DNA from: Artocarpus heterophyllus
Lineage: Eukaryota; Streptophyta; Magnoliopsida; Rosales; Moraceae
Assembly (NCBI GenBank): GCA_025403435.1
Contig: CM046348.1
Span: forward strand, 31,464,147-31,528,146
Length of the DNA: 64,000 bases
Reading direction: 5' to 3'
This document shows, one piece after another, positions 11,331-23,296 of this stretch (its first letter is position 1; each line of letters begins with the position of its first letter). The position numbers and the translations under genes were made by a program. Under the pieces are notes generated by a model. That model made no database searches and had not been told where the DNA came from. It worked only from the letters and a program-made list of their open reading frames with translations.

Positions 11331-11578
11331 GGTAATGTAAAGTTAAAAAGAAAGTGTCATATCAGCCTCCTCGTTGTGAGGTAATGAAAGTAAAGATAAA
11401 GTTTGACCTCCCAGATGTGAGGTACACGACCTCGAAGTTCGATGGTCTTAAGTTTTCCACAAGGGAAGTATCACGTTTATGATCTCATGATTAAAGATGT
11501 TGGTACAAACACTAAAAGTTATAAGAGAAACAAAGTTAAGGAATAAAAGGTAGAAAGTTAAAGTGTAAGATAAGAAAA
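11331..11578 (+). repeat. fragment homologous to the 5.26-kb solo LTR (5736-6000)
   Basis: From GGTAATGTAAAGTTAAAAAG onward this 250-bp stretch matches 5736-6000 with few changes, including GTGAGGTAATGAAAGTAAAG and the TTGGTACAAACACTAAAAGT block. The similarity begins and stops abruptly, so it is a rearranged or truncated second copy of the same LTR family. Confidence 0.85.
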
Positions 11579-12109
11579 CTATGGAGCTTAAGACTAAATC
11601 TTGACTTTGACAACTATGGAGCTTGATTCCTCCTAGTTATGGAGTACTTGATTAGAGAAGTCATGAACTAATCCCGCCGATTGCAATGTTGCTCTGCTGC
11701 CTCTTCGCGTGCTAGTGCTCCAATGCTCCATGTATGATCCCATTCCGTCATTGGCGCGAGGATGTCGTCGAGCACTAATGAGTTTGAGCATAGATGTGGG
11801 TAATTTTTTTTCTTTTTCTTTTTTTGATGTTTTTCATCTTCAATATGTAATAGTAAGATTCTCTACATACTTTTTCTTTTGAATTTTTTTTTTGTTTGTT
11901 TGCTTTGAATTTTGTTTCTGATCATAGATCTGTGGGAGAGTCTTGTGTTTCAGTAGTTTTGTTTAGATTTTGTGCATTTTTGTGATTTCTCTCTGTTGGA
12001 GACAGTCACGGTATTGCTAGTCTTAGTGGTTATCAGTTGTTAACCACACCGGTATTCGCCAATTAGTATTAATACTGGCATCTACAATAGATACTGGCAA
12101 GTATCCATA
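11579..12109. other. non-coding, unassigned
   Basis: A short GC-richer piece (about 11680-11790) is followed by T-rich sequence. No domain is recognised in any frame, and I can assign nothing here. Confidence 0.5.
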
Positions 12110-12620
12110 GTGGTTCTGCAACGAAATCTGGTGATTCCAACTATTTTTTGGACGGAATCTGATGAGTTTTGTATTGGAACCTAGCAAGTTCTAGTGATTT
12201 TTTGGATGAAAACTGACAGGTTCCAGCGGGTTCCGAGACAGAATTTAGTAGGTCCCAAAAAAATATGTTGGAATCTTGTAGATTTCAAGTTGGAAATTGA
12301 CAAGTTCCAATCCAACACTCACGTCGGCCACCCTAGGCAAATGACGCTCTTTTGTTTCAAAAAAAATATATGTTGGAATCTGGTAGGTTCGAAGTTAGAA
12401 CCTGGCAGGTTCTAATCTAGCACCCGTATTGGTGACCAGAGGCTGTTGACACTTTTTTGGTTAAAAAATGTATTGAAATCTAGTAGATTCTAAGTTAGAA
12501 TCTAGCAGATTCCAATCTAGCACCGTTCTCCAATGACTGGAGGCAGGTTTTGACAGGTTCAATGTTGGAACTTGACGGGTTTTGGTGGGTGCTGGGATGG
12601 AACTTAGCAGGTTCCATTTT
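12110..12620 (+). repeat. degenerate minisatellite, unit like TTGGAATCTGGCAGGTTCCA
   Basis: The motif GGAAYCTRGYAGGTTCYAAGT recurs many times at about 20-25 bp, often in alternating GTTGGAAC and CAGGTTCCA halves that are partly complementary. Short open frames here are repeat translation, not genes. It may belong to an LTR U3, but no ends were found. Confidence 0.65.
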
Positions 12621-13177
12621 TGAAGGAAGGGTAACTTGACCTTTTAATAAATCCTTAATTTCTAAGCTTTTCCACACCCTCTTCAAAACTATGGCCTTGC
12701 TTATACTTTTCTCTCAAAATCTTTCATTTCTCTTACTCACTTAAACAACTCAAGATCAAGAAGAAAAGAAGGAGATTAGGTGGATTATTCAAGTGTGTCT
12801 TCTAGGGTATTACTTTAATCCTTTACCCTTTTAGTTTTAAGAATGAATTAGTTTATGGCTATAAACGTTTAAGACATCTAATAAGGTTTTATTTGTGAAT
12901 ATATTATGGCCATTGTAAGTTAAGTTCATGTAGTTTTAGTTTATGCAAGTTTAGTTATGAATAAGTTAGAACTAAGTTACGGTTTTATATTTAAGAAAAA
13001 AAATTTTCCACTTGCTTCAAGATTAAAGATAGACACCTTAGAGATTGATTTTGAAATTTTCTTAAACACGAGACTTTTTGGTATCAATAATATGAACCCC
13101 TATGTGAGATGTTAGAAATTGGAATTTCAACTCTAAATACAAGGTTTCATGTGTTTTTTTTCTAAGCTATCCTATTT
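12621..13177. other. non-coding, LTR-leader-like, unassigned
   Basis: Sequence around 12660-12800 (CTCTTACTCACTTAAACAACTCAAGATCAAGAAG) resembles the R/U5 leader of a plant gypsy LTR, following the minisatellite. No coding, primer-binding site or target duplication was found. Confidence 0.3.
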
Positions 13178-13560
13178 AGTGTCGCAGGAGGTGTTGCAGC
13201 ACATTGTGCAACACCTAGAGTACGGATTTTAAAACGTCTCAATTTTTTTATTTCAAAAGTTGAGATGCTTAGTTTATTGTTTCTCTAGGCTATCATAGCA
13301 ACTACAATATAATCTGTGGTTGTTTCTTAGACTATTGTTGTTATGCGTCGCATAAGGTGTTGCAATATATTGTACACCTATAGTGTATACTTCAAAATTG
13401 CCCAGTTTTTTATTTCAAAAGTTTGAATCCCTCAGTTTATTGTGTCAAGGTTTCTTTAGCAACTATAGTGTAATCTAAGTCTATTTCTAGGACTCTTTTT
13501 GTTATGTGCGCCAGAAGGTGTTGCAACACATCGTGCCACACCTATAGTATAGTTTTAAGT
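13178..13560 (+). repeat. ~162-bp tandem repeat with a palindromic core
   Basis: Three copies of a block around GGTGTTGCARCAYATTGTGC occur near 13190, 13352 and 13514, each followed by CCTATAGTRTA-type and CAATTTTTTATTTCAAAAGTT-type sequence and GCAACTAYARTRTAATCT. The third unit is incomplete. The first core (13190-13215) is nearly a perfect inverted repeat, GGTGTTGCA...TGTGCAACACC. Confidence 0.8.
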
Positions 13561-14270
13561 TTTTGGGAGAAATGAGCCTTAAAAAATTTGAATCATGAAT
13601 TTTTTTCAATACATAAAAGTTGTAGATCTTGACAAGACAAAGAACTGTCGTGAAGAAAATTTCTAAATGTTCTGCCTCTAAAGTGAAAATTAAAACATAT
13701 TTATAAAAATGGTCTAATTGGTAAAGTTTACAAAACCATTGCAAACAGAGATGTTAGAGACAGAAAATAGACTTTGAAAAATATGGAAATTCTAGGCCTC
13801 ATCTGAACGAAGAACTTTAGTGAAGAAAACTTTAATTAAAATTCTCTAACATACAGTTTACGGTGGTTGTTAAAACTAACAAAAAATAGATTTCGGTACT
13901 AGTTTCAAAACAAAACACCTGTTTAGTAGCAGCACTAATTATACCAATAAAGGATTTGTGGCACTCGAAAAGCTATATGAGTCTACAATTCATAGTTTTA
14001 TCAATTCGTACCCTACTTTAAAATATGATTTTTGATGTGAAATTTTGCACATATAAATATAGAGTTTTCAAACAAATTTCAAGACGGGAATTGTAGAAAA
14101 CCAAGATATTGATCTCAATGTTATGACGACAATTATAGGTTCGATGCCCATGCAAGTTTAGAAGCCAATTCTTGGATCTAAATTTCTGATAGTTAGTAAT
14201 CAAATATCATTGATGAGTCGATTTTCTATACATAATTGGAACGCTTTTAACTTAATATTTTGATCGTTTT
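13561..14270. other. non-coding, unassigned AT-rich sequence
   Basis: No recognisable coding, terminus or repeat family was seen on either strand. Confidence 0.5.
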
Positions 14271-15918
14271 TTAGTGTTTTATCATCTTTTTATTTGTTTT
14301 ATGTGAAGATATGTTCAATACTACGTTTTAGTGGATTTATTTGTTTAAGTATATTTTTAGTAATTTTAAGTTTTGTCTTTGTGTCTTTAATATGTCATTT
14401 GTGTTCAATCGGCTGAAACCGCAAGTGTATAAGTAGTATTTGTGTTTCTATGGTTTTATTAGTTTTTGTTTAGTTTTGTTTTGTAAAATAATTAGTTTTC
14501 CTGGTATGCTTGCAAGGAATTTTGAAAACTCGGTTCAAAACGGAGGAAAAAAAATGCAAATAAAGGGGTCAGCACTGCCGGAACTCTCAGCTATTTGCTT
14601 CCTTTTCTTGTTGCACTTAGATTTCCAGCCTATTTAGTTGATGCTCTTTGTCCATGAATCATGCAAGCCTTAGAGAGAGAGAGAGAGAGAAGCCAATAAA
14701 ATTGGATTTAACTTGCTCAAGTGGGTGTTGTCTTCAGTTGAGCCCAATCATGCACGAGCAACTCCACATCAAGTTTAGAGGATGATTGCATTCTTTTGCC
14801 TTGCACAATATGAATCAGCTTCCATTTCTCTTGTTGCTTATGACTAGACTTCAACTTTAGTCTATGTTGCTGATTGTATTTCAAGTGTAGATTATACTTT
14901 ATTGTTAAATCTTTCTCTTAGAAGGCTATTTAAATGGAGGGAGGCGTAGGAGTTGATGTCCAACATCCAAAGATCTTCTTTCTAAGCTCTCAATAAAAGA
15001 GCTCTTTTGCTCTCAATTTTGAAGGGAGCAATGCTCCGGAGGAAAAGCAAAAAGAAAAAAAAATTTCTTTTGAGTTTTTTATTAGCATGAGAGTGCTGTG
15101 AGAGTAGAAGGAGGACCTGCTAGTTCCACTTGTAAAATATCTGGGCTTCTTTTAAACTCTATCCTTGTAATATATTAAAGTTTATTTTAATATTTGTCTT
15201 GTGTGGTTTTATTATAATATTTAATTTTATTTTTGTTGGGATTATGATCTAGCTAGAGTACATGAACATTTTGTTTAATTAAATTATATTATTGTGAACC
15301 TCATATTTATGTTGAGTATTTGCACTAGATTTAGTGTTTCTAATTAGCTGATCACTAGTTAAATGATAACATAAATCATAGTGAAATCAAGAGAAGATTT
15401 GTGATTTAGAAACATATGTAGAATACTATAGATTGCATATAAGATAGAGATATATTTACATGATTTATGTGGTTGTAATAAGAATTACCACAGAACATAA
15501 TGTATTTAGGCATAATTAATTCACACAAAGATATAGGGCACTTTTATCCTTAAGTATTTTTGGTGTAACTCGGGAAAGAGCATCAAATGCTATAGTAAAT
15601 TTGACCATCAACATAATATGAAAATGTCACAATAATATGTTTAATTGAATACGTTGGATTAATTTTAGCGAAATCATAACTCCTAACATTTTTTAGGATT
15701 TGTTTATTTCAATATTTTTCTTTTAAACTTTTTTTTTTCATTTTCTTTTCTTTTATTTTTAGAATCTAAATTTTTTGTTATTCAAATAATTCTAGTGTTA
15801 AGATAATTTCGGTACTTAATAAAAATTAACACAATCCCTGTGGGATTGATCTTTGTAATTTAGTACACTGTATTACTTGTTATGATTACGTGCACTTACG
15901 TATTCGAAATTCCACAAT
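14271..15918 (+). mobile_element. LTR of an Athila/Tat-like Ty3/gypsy element (left boundary uncertain)
   Basis: The right end carries the text typical of these LTRs just before the primer-binding site: AATCCCTGTGGGATTGATC, a TAATTTAGTACACTG block and GTGCACTTACGTATTCG. The sequence continues into a primer-binding site and a gag remnant downstream, so this is a 5' LTR on the + strand. A GA microsatellite lies at about 14673-14692. The left end was not found; 14271 is an estimate. Confidence 0.5.
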
Positions 15919-15945
15919 AAGTTTTTGGCGTTGTTGTGGGCGATC
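15919..15945 (+). other. primer-binding site of the Athila/Tat-like element
   Basis: TTTTTGGCGTTGTTGTGGGC is a decayed form of the TTTTTGGCGCCGTTGCCGGGG site that follows the 5' LTR in Athila/Tat elements. Most differences are C-to-T or G-to-A changes, as expected after cytosine methylation. Confidence 0.65.
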
Positions 15946-16157
15946 GTTTGTTTAGTTTTCGTTAATATCAATGCCAATTAGTTCTAAGATTAGTTTGGAT
16001 ATTTTTCTTTTATTTGTCCTTTAAATTTGTCGAGGAAAAATGTATCATAACAGCCAATTCCTTGCAAATTTTGCCCAACAATATTCGGACATTTTACGCT
16101 GTTTAGGGGAGATTCAATGAATCGATTAAGGATTTCCTAACCATAACTTTTCAAATG

Positions 16158-16417
16158 AGACTCTAAATTACATTTTGTACAATGGACTAGATAATGACAC
16201 TAGAAACTGGGTAGTTTATGGAGCTTTTGCAACTAGTGGTTATGTTCTAAATAGAAGACATGAAAATACATGTCACTTGCTAAACAATATGGTTGATTTT
16301 GACTACAACTGGCATTGGGATCTGTCACTACAAGGTTGGAACCACCAATACCCTCCATATATCCATCACCCTAATATTATGCACCAATCCATTAAACCTC
16401 AAGAAGTGAGAAGTTGA
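16158..16417 (+). pseudogene. Athila/Tat-like gag remnant
   Basis: The open stretch reads LNYILYNGLDNDTRNWVV and later LLNNMVDFDYNWHWD, matching the conserved FYNGL...TR and ELLENM...YNW blocks of gypsy gag in Athila/Tat elements. It lies 240 bp downstream of the primer-binding site, as expected. The upstream frame (from about 16040) and the sequence after 16417 are degraded, so this is only a fragment. Confidence 0.6.
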
Positions 16418-17060
16418 GACTGGAGGAAGTAATGGAACAATTAGAAAATACTGTCAACCGAATAACCAAGACTGAAGAAATTCAATTTGATTCTAGGTGG
16501 TATCTTGATGAACAAATCAATCTTTTTAAGAGAGCAGTTCTGAAAATCAAGATGAGGAAATGATGGTAACCAATCGATGTATAGAGTCCATGGTGTAACA
16601 CTCTAAAGAGTTGGTGGAATCTACTTCCACCACGAACACTGAAGAATCCATTTTGAAGTGTTGAGACCATGAAAGAAGCATTTGGAGTTATTTATTGAAG
16701 AAAAATCAAAAGAAGTCGATGACGGCCTATATTTGTTGTCTATTCTGAGAATCGAAGCTCATATATATGAAGATCCAATGTGGCCAACACCTCTCTACCA
16801 TCATTATCATTAATCATCATGTTCGTCAAGCCCACCATTTTAAACCAAGTCTTGTTGGTGCAACAAGCCATTCAATTTCGAATTTTGCCAAACTTGAGGG
16901 CATTCGTAGCTAAAACTCATATGAGATGTCATTTGACACTTATTATGAGAGGAAACTGCTCTTTGAGCACTTCTCCAATAGTTAGGCTGAGGATTGTAAT
17001 CCAAGTGTTTTTGGAGAGGCAACTTAGACTTTTCAAAGTATTTTAGTGTGTGTTGTTAAA
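16418..17060 (+). pseudogene. degraded downstream part of the Athila/Tat-like element
   Basis: Coding-like composition continues with many stops in all frames. No protease, reverse transcriptase or integrase motif could be read. It is probably the rest of gag, inferred mainly from position. Confidence 0.35.
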
Positions 17061-19249
17061 ATCAATTTGTATTTTTTTCTTAGTTGTTGTAAATAATTTT
17101 CATTCAAATCATTTTTGTGTGTGATTTTCTTTAAATTAAAAAAATTAAAAAAATCGTGTTTGTAAAAATTTGTGCTTTTCCAAACACTCAAACCCTTGAT
17201 CTCAAGGAGGTTTCGAGTGGGCTTTACTAGTATGCCATATGTCTGTGTTATTATTTTTAGTGTATATATAATAAAAAACTATTCAGAGGATTCTATTGGG
17301 CAAAAAATAAAAAATAGGCCTCTATTTAGGCCTGGATATAAAATGAACAATCCATCAAGCCCAAGAACATCTGGGCACAATCTATGCTAATTCCTAGGCC
17401 TAGTTTAATCCATTTCAACCTAGTTTTAGGCCCAACACAGTTCAACCAAATCCAACTCACAACAGTTGGGTTTGGCCCATTTTATCTAGTCCAAATCTAT
17501 ATATGTATATATAAAAATCACAAAAATTAATATATATATATATCTATATATATATATATATCAGCCTTCACACGTGTCCTTTACATATGTCCAGCATAGT
17601 ACAAGTCCATGTCTATAAATACTATTACTGTGCATCGAGACTCAAGTCTTTGAGTTCATTCTCTTTCTAAGCTTCTCTTTCTTTCTCCAAAACTCAAATT
17701 CTCTCCATTCTCTTTAAAAAAAACCTTACAATATCTTCTACTTTTTCTCTCTAAATTCTTCGTCAAATTTCCATATCTTCTTGTAAATTTAGTTTCAAAT
17801 CTTTATTTCTTTCTTCATTTTCTCTCCTTTGCTTCTTCCTTTCCTTTTTCTAATACTTCTTTCCTTTTCTTTCCATTCCCATGGACCCAAAATACCAGCA
17901 CTTGAGAAAATATTTTCTACCACTTTCTCTAGAGACTCTCTAAAAAAAATACAAGTCTAGAGTCACCAGACTTTAGGTTCTCATGCCATTTATCATCCCT
18001 AGTGATGTCAATATGCTAATCAAAGGTAAAATATGTCCAAGTGAATTCAAGCAAAACACTAATCTTTCAAGTATAGGTAAGAGTTGTAATGCACTGAGAA
18101 AAAGAGCCCATTCTATTGAATTTGAGATGCAACAAGTGTGCTCGACAGACTTGTGAAGGTAAGTGGCCTTCTCTTAGATTTTGTGTCAAGTAATGGATAG
18201 GACAAGTTCTATTTCTATAAGGATGGACTTTTAAATGAAAACTTGGACGACCTCTAAGCTTCCCTAAAAAATAATCCTAGTAGATATGTCCATAGTGGGA
18301 TTGCTAAACTTTGGCCTAAATTTCATGCAGAGAGACAACACCTTAGGAATCTAATGAAAAATGACCCTATTTGCCAATTTATTAAAAAATGGATGGGAAG
18401 TAAATCTTTGATCTATAGAGATCGTTAATAACACTTGCAAATGTTGTTTTTATTTTTTAAAAAAATTGTTGAAAAATCATTCAAGAATTGATCATAGGTT
18501 TTAATGAAAAATCATCAAAATGGCTGATTAATAGAGATTCTCTAGAAATACATTAGGATTAACATAAGTATTCAAAAACAGTTTTATTCATTCTCAAATA
18601 CATTTTTAGCAAGAAAAAAAATGTGTGTTTTTGTTTTTTAAGTGTTGGTTTGTTTTTCGATCGTTACAGTAGTTGTTTAATAATTAGTGTTTTTATTTTA
18701 TTATTTTCAAATATTATATGGTCAGTTGCATCATGTCATCATGTGATTCTCCTATAGCTTGTTTGAAAATGTTTCACACCTTTTCTGATTTTATCTAGAT
18801 TCGTGTTGTGTTTTTTTAAAGGTTCTATAGTATGTTGGCTATTTCTTGTCTTTTGTTAGATTTTCTAGATTCATTTTATTTTGTCAAAAAGTCTACAGTG
18901 TGTTTGTAGGTCATTTGTCTTTTTGTTTTATTTTTATCAAAAGTTGAACAGTTCTCATCTCTCTCTTCAAAATTGGGTCAGAGCGTGTCTTTACTTTTAA
19001 AAGTTGTTTAGATCTTGTTTTATTTTCTTATTAGTAAAATATTATCTTCTTCCATCTGTAAATATTTTCCTTAGATTTGTAAGTAACCTGCCATTACCAA
19101 CCTACCCTAACTTCTTAGTCCTCGTACATTCCCTAACTTCTTTAAGATCCATTCATGGACTCAAAGTTAGGCAGAGCGGAATATAAAAACAAAAAAGGTC
19201 AAAAAGTCAAAAAAAAAAGAAGAAGAAAGAGTCAACCAGTCATAGAACC
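17061..19249. other. non-coding, unassigned, with TA-rich microsatellites
   Basis: TA repeats lie at about 17500-17515 and 17529-17561. A CT-rich, leader-like tract at 17650-17880 follows TATAAATACT (about 17611), which looks like a promoter, but no ORF follows. Around 18300-18410 a weak coding-like stretch on the + strand (KFHAERQHLRNLM) could not be assigned. T-rich sequence fills the rest. Confidence 0.4.
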
Positions 19250-22030
19250 AAACATGTCTTCTGTTTGATTATGTACAAGTGTACACAATCACAAGTAATG
19301 AAAGAGGAGTAGAGTATCATTTTCCTCAGGGATTGAATTTCTAAAAAAATTAACCAATAACCTCTAATTTTAACTAGGCAATTCTATTTTATGAAGAAAG
19401 CTAATATAATCAATTGAATTAAAAGCAAGAAAGTAACTAATATCGCAACGTGGAGAAAAGGATTGAAGAGAGCTCAATGATATGTAGGCTAGGGGATTTT
19501 GATTTCACTTAACTCCACTATGTTTGTCCATCTCAATTGTTTGTCAATTAATTTCCTTCAAACCATTAATCTTAGATTTTCTATTTTAATTTCACTCCCT
19601 TTCCCGAGTGCCAAACAAAATATATACAAAACTAACCAAATTAGTATCCCTACTAATTCACTTAGCTAAGCATTCTTTAAGCACAAATCACTCTAGTGAT
19701 TACCCAAGTTGTATTGGCCTCACGAATTCAATAAACTATAGGTTGTATTTCCCAAGTCTCAATATGTGAACATGACTTTCTCAAGACTAAGTCCACACAT
19801 CTAAAATCTCTAATTTATTGGTTAAACAAATTAGAACAATAAGCGTAGAGAAACACAAACATTTGAAATGAAATTAAATTAACAATCAAATAAAACCTCA
19901 AAACATAGTCAATATCAAGTTACATCATATCCCCTAGCTTAAGAAGTCTAGCTAGACATCAAGAAACCCACATCCAAAATGAAAATCAAGCCACACATCA
20001 AATACATATTTAAGCTCAATTAAAGGAAAAAACAAGTTCAAGAGCTAAAAAGAGAGAAAGAGAAGAAGAAATGAAGAACTCGTGTTGTTTCCGAGCTCCA
20101 AGCCTCCAAGTCCTCTTTGAATCCTCTAGGAATCCCCAAAACCTTTGATTTTTCTCTTTTGGTGGCTATCTTCTTTTGTTCTCTAAGCTCCCCTAAAAAA
20201 TCTCCCCTCTGTCCTTTTATACTCTACTCAAAATGGCTGTGAAATGACAGCAACACTTGTCTGAGCGCTGCATCGGATGTGTTTCTCGCTTCTTGCTGCA
20301 GCACCACCAAGGGTTAATAAGGGGAAGCCTAGGGTTTAGTCCCGACCACTACAGCGGATGTGTTTCCCTATTACAGCGGCTTACTTTTCCTTGTTGGGGC
20401 GCTACAGTGCCCAAAGTTGGCATTGTAGCTTGTGCGCCTGAAAGTCTTTGGCTTTGGCGCTGCAACACCCTTTGATGCTCAAAAGTCTTTTTTTTCTTCC
20501 TCCAAAATTCCTCTTTAAGTTTCTTCTTGCATTGGACCTAAAAAAGCAAATTTAACACAATAAAACACTACAAAATGCTAAAACACCAAAAAAATACTTA
20601 CGAAAATCACTTAATAAAACCAAATTATCAAATACCTCTAAACTTAAAATTTTGCTAGCCCTTGAGCAAAAATAAAACAAATGAACAAGGTGTGAGTCTA
20701 AGTGTCTACTTGATAACCAAGGATTCTACCACAAAAACCACAAGTGACTTAAGTTCGAATTGAAGGCTAACCATTATGAGAATTTAGATTTTCAACACTC
20801 AATACTAGTATAGTCCTACTTAAAACTCTAGTGCATGTATGAAGGCCAAAATCACCCAAATGATCAACCACCAGATTAAGTTCTGTAGAAGGAAGTTTAA
20901 GCATTATCTCTAATTGATGAATACATGAGCTACCATAGCCCAAAATAGTGTTTTTCTCCACTAATGTAAGCTAGTGTAATATCGGAGACTAATTAGGACT
21001 TTACAAGGCTTGTAACGTATGGCTCAGGTAAAAGGTAGGTGAGAACGGAAACTTTTAGGCTCGGATCACCGTAGGAATATCATGCAACCATGGACCTCAT
21101 AATCACTCAATGGAACTCTCCCAATAACTCCAACTCCATAACTCATCAATCAACACCCACTTATTCCACAAAACCATGCTAAAACAAAAACAAACTTAAT
21201 TTGTGACTCTTATAATTTTATTTCTTCTCTTCTTTTTATATATATATATATATATTTTTTTTGTTTTTTAAATGAAATTAACTCAATAAAAACACAAGAA
21301 AAAAATAGAGAAGAAAAATGAAAAGAACACCAACAAAGAATACATGAAAACCCAAGCCCAAACTCTTGATGAATCAAAATACGCTCAAATAAAGTGCGGA
21401 ATGCATATTTTCCCTAGAGTGATGGGTTAAGTGTTTAGTAAATTCTTTGATTGGCTAAGATAGAGTAGTGTGAGTGAAAAAAGAAAAAGCTTTAAGGCTC
21501 AAAGGGGGACAACAATAGTGAACATCCAAAGGGTAGCTTTACAAAGGCTAAAACGTCCAAAAGATGGCCTAGGTCCAATGCTACCTAATTTAGGATTTTG
21601 CCATAAGTTCCACTAAATTAAGTTCTAGAGTATTAGATAGTCCACAAATTTCCTATATGCATAAATTTTTCTAGATTTTAGAATAGGTGAGTGATTAAGA
21701 ACCTTTGTGCTCATGTGGATTAGAGTCAAGAGTGTCATGTACTAGCATGAATGAGAAGCACAAAGAAACCACAATCAACTAGCATTGCCAACGATCTAAA
21801 AAAATCACTTTAATCCATTCTTGGTTATCTCTCATCAACATAAACTCACACAAAGCAGCCATAATACAAGAAGACTAGCAAAATCTATGGGCCAAAATAA
21901 AAATAAGTAACACACACAAACTTAAAGCAACTAAACCAAACTAACAAACACTAAAGACTAAAATTAAGAACCAACGAATTTGAATCATGGAAACTGCCGA
22001 CTGGATCACAGACCAAATACATGCATAAAC
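19250..22030 (-). mobile_element. LTR of a second Athila/Tat-like Ty3/gypsy element, minus strand
   Basis: Read on the minus strand, the sequence runs from the TTTAAGTTTGGGTGTG text next to the ORF end, through an AT-rich U3, a TATA box (GTATAAAAGG) and a leader, to GTGTACACTTGTACATAATC near 19270, the typical end of such LTRs. The U3 just upstream of the TATA box has several GCGCTGCA and CTACAGCG words (20260-20480). A TA run lies at 21238-21255. Both boundaries are approximate. Confidence 0.5.
20213..20221 (-). promoter_or_regulatory. TATA box of the minus-strand Athila/Tat-like LTR
   Basis: TATAAAAGG on the minus strand lies within GAGTATAAAAGGACAGAG, followed by a GAGCTTAGAGAACAAAAG leader. 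It fixes the orientation of this LTR as minus. Confidence 0.5.
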
Positions 22031-22232
22031 ATCCCAAAAACACACCCAAACTTAAAAATATACATTGTCCTCAATGGAGAGAATGAAATAAAAGCACAAA
22101 AGGGGTACAAGCATGTACTTGGGAGGCGAGACAATGTCACACCTCCTATTGGTCTGGGGGAGCCATATCTTCATCGTTGTTGCCTTCTTGTGGGAATGGA
22201 GGCGGTTGGAACGGCTGTATCAAAGCGCAAGG
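22031..22232 (-). pseudogene. 3' ORF end and 3' UTR of the Athila/Tat-like element, cut by copia A
   Basis: On the minus strand a short reading PPPFPQEGNNDEDMAPPDQ ends at a TAG (22146-22148). It is followed by TTGAGGACAATGTATA and AAGTTTGGGTGTG, the known text after the last ORF of Athila/Tat elements. The ORF is cut at 22232, where the LTR of copia A begins. The fragment is too short to name the protein; by position it would be the C-terminus of pol or the extra ORF. Confidence 0.55.
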
Positions 22233-23296
22233 TGTTGGAAAATGAGGACGCACCAGAATTTTAAAAAATTTTAAATCAGAGTATTTTCAAAATACAAGTT
22301 TGATATGCTATATACATTAATTAATCAGTTTTTATTAACTTGTTGTATGCTGAAGAGCTCCTGCAATAAATGAAAAGAGGAACGTTCCAAAAGGGTCTCA
22401 ACCAACTGGCCTTCTTTGCTAGTCTCTAGCCACGATCTGAGTGTATGTGGGCACATGTCGTACAGCTCTTCCCCGGTGACTCTCCCTCCAACCAACTGAG
22501 AAGACCTAGAGCTAAGCTTCTTGATTGTGAACAATAGCTTCCAGGGAGTTCTAGAGTTTCTTACACTTGAGTACTCACTGTAAACTTTTCAACTGATCTA
22601 AATAATTGAGAAAACTCACCCCTATTTATAGAGGTTGGACTTAGGGTTAAACCTTATGAGATAAGGCCTCAAAATTTGAATCTGGATCAACTTTTGATGA
22701 AATCACGTCTAAAATGCATAATCAGATAATCATTAGATCGGTAGTTCGAACTAACTGATTTGCCTGCTGAACTTACCTCATTGGCTGGCTGAACTTGTGA
22801 TAATGTGATTTTTGAGAATCTTTTGTTTCCAACCCGAGATTCTTTTGATAGAGTCTCAGTTTTAATTAAAATAACCCAATAGAGAAGTTATCTGATTAAA
22901 ATAGTTATATCTAAATAATATCAAAGAAAATAAAAGATTATCTCAATAATTCATCATGTTTATCTTGAAACAATTTACAAAATTAATTCAACCGATAAAC
23001 AAATATGAATTATCTGATCCTATTGAATTTTAGCCAATCTAATAGTTTAATATAAGTCACAAATTTGTTAGAAAAACACGCCATATAGTTACAAAATTTA
23101 TTATGAACTAGCAAAGGAGGCCTGGAGGATCTATATAGTTCAAGCTTCAATAATTATAAAATACAATATCCTAGATATATATTTTGTAATTCTCAACTCT
23201 AACGCTACTCCACTAAAAGCTTAGAGCTACATTTTTGAACTATATAAAATTACGAAGCTCCAAATAAGCTAAGTGTCCATGACATATCATAATGTG

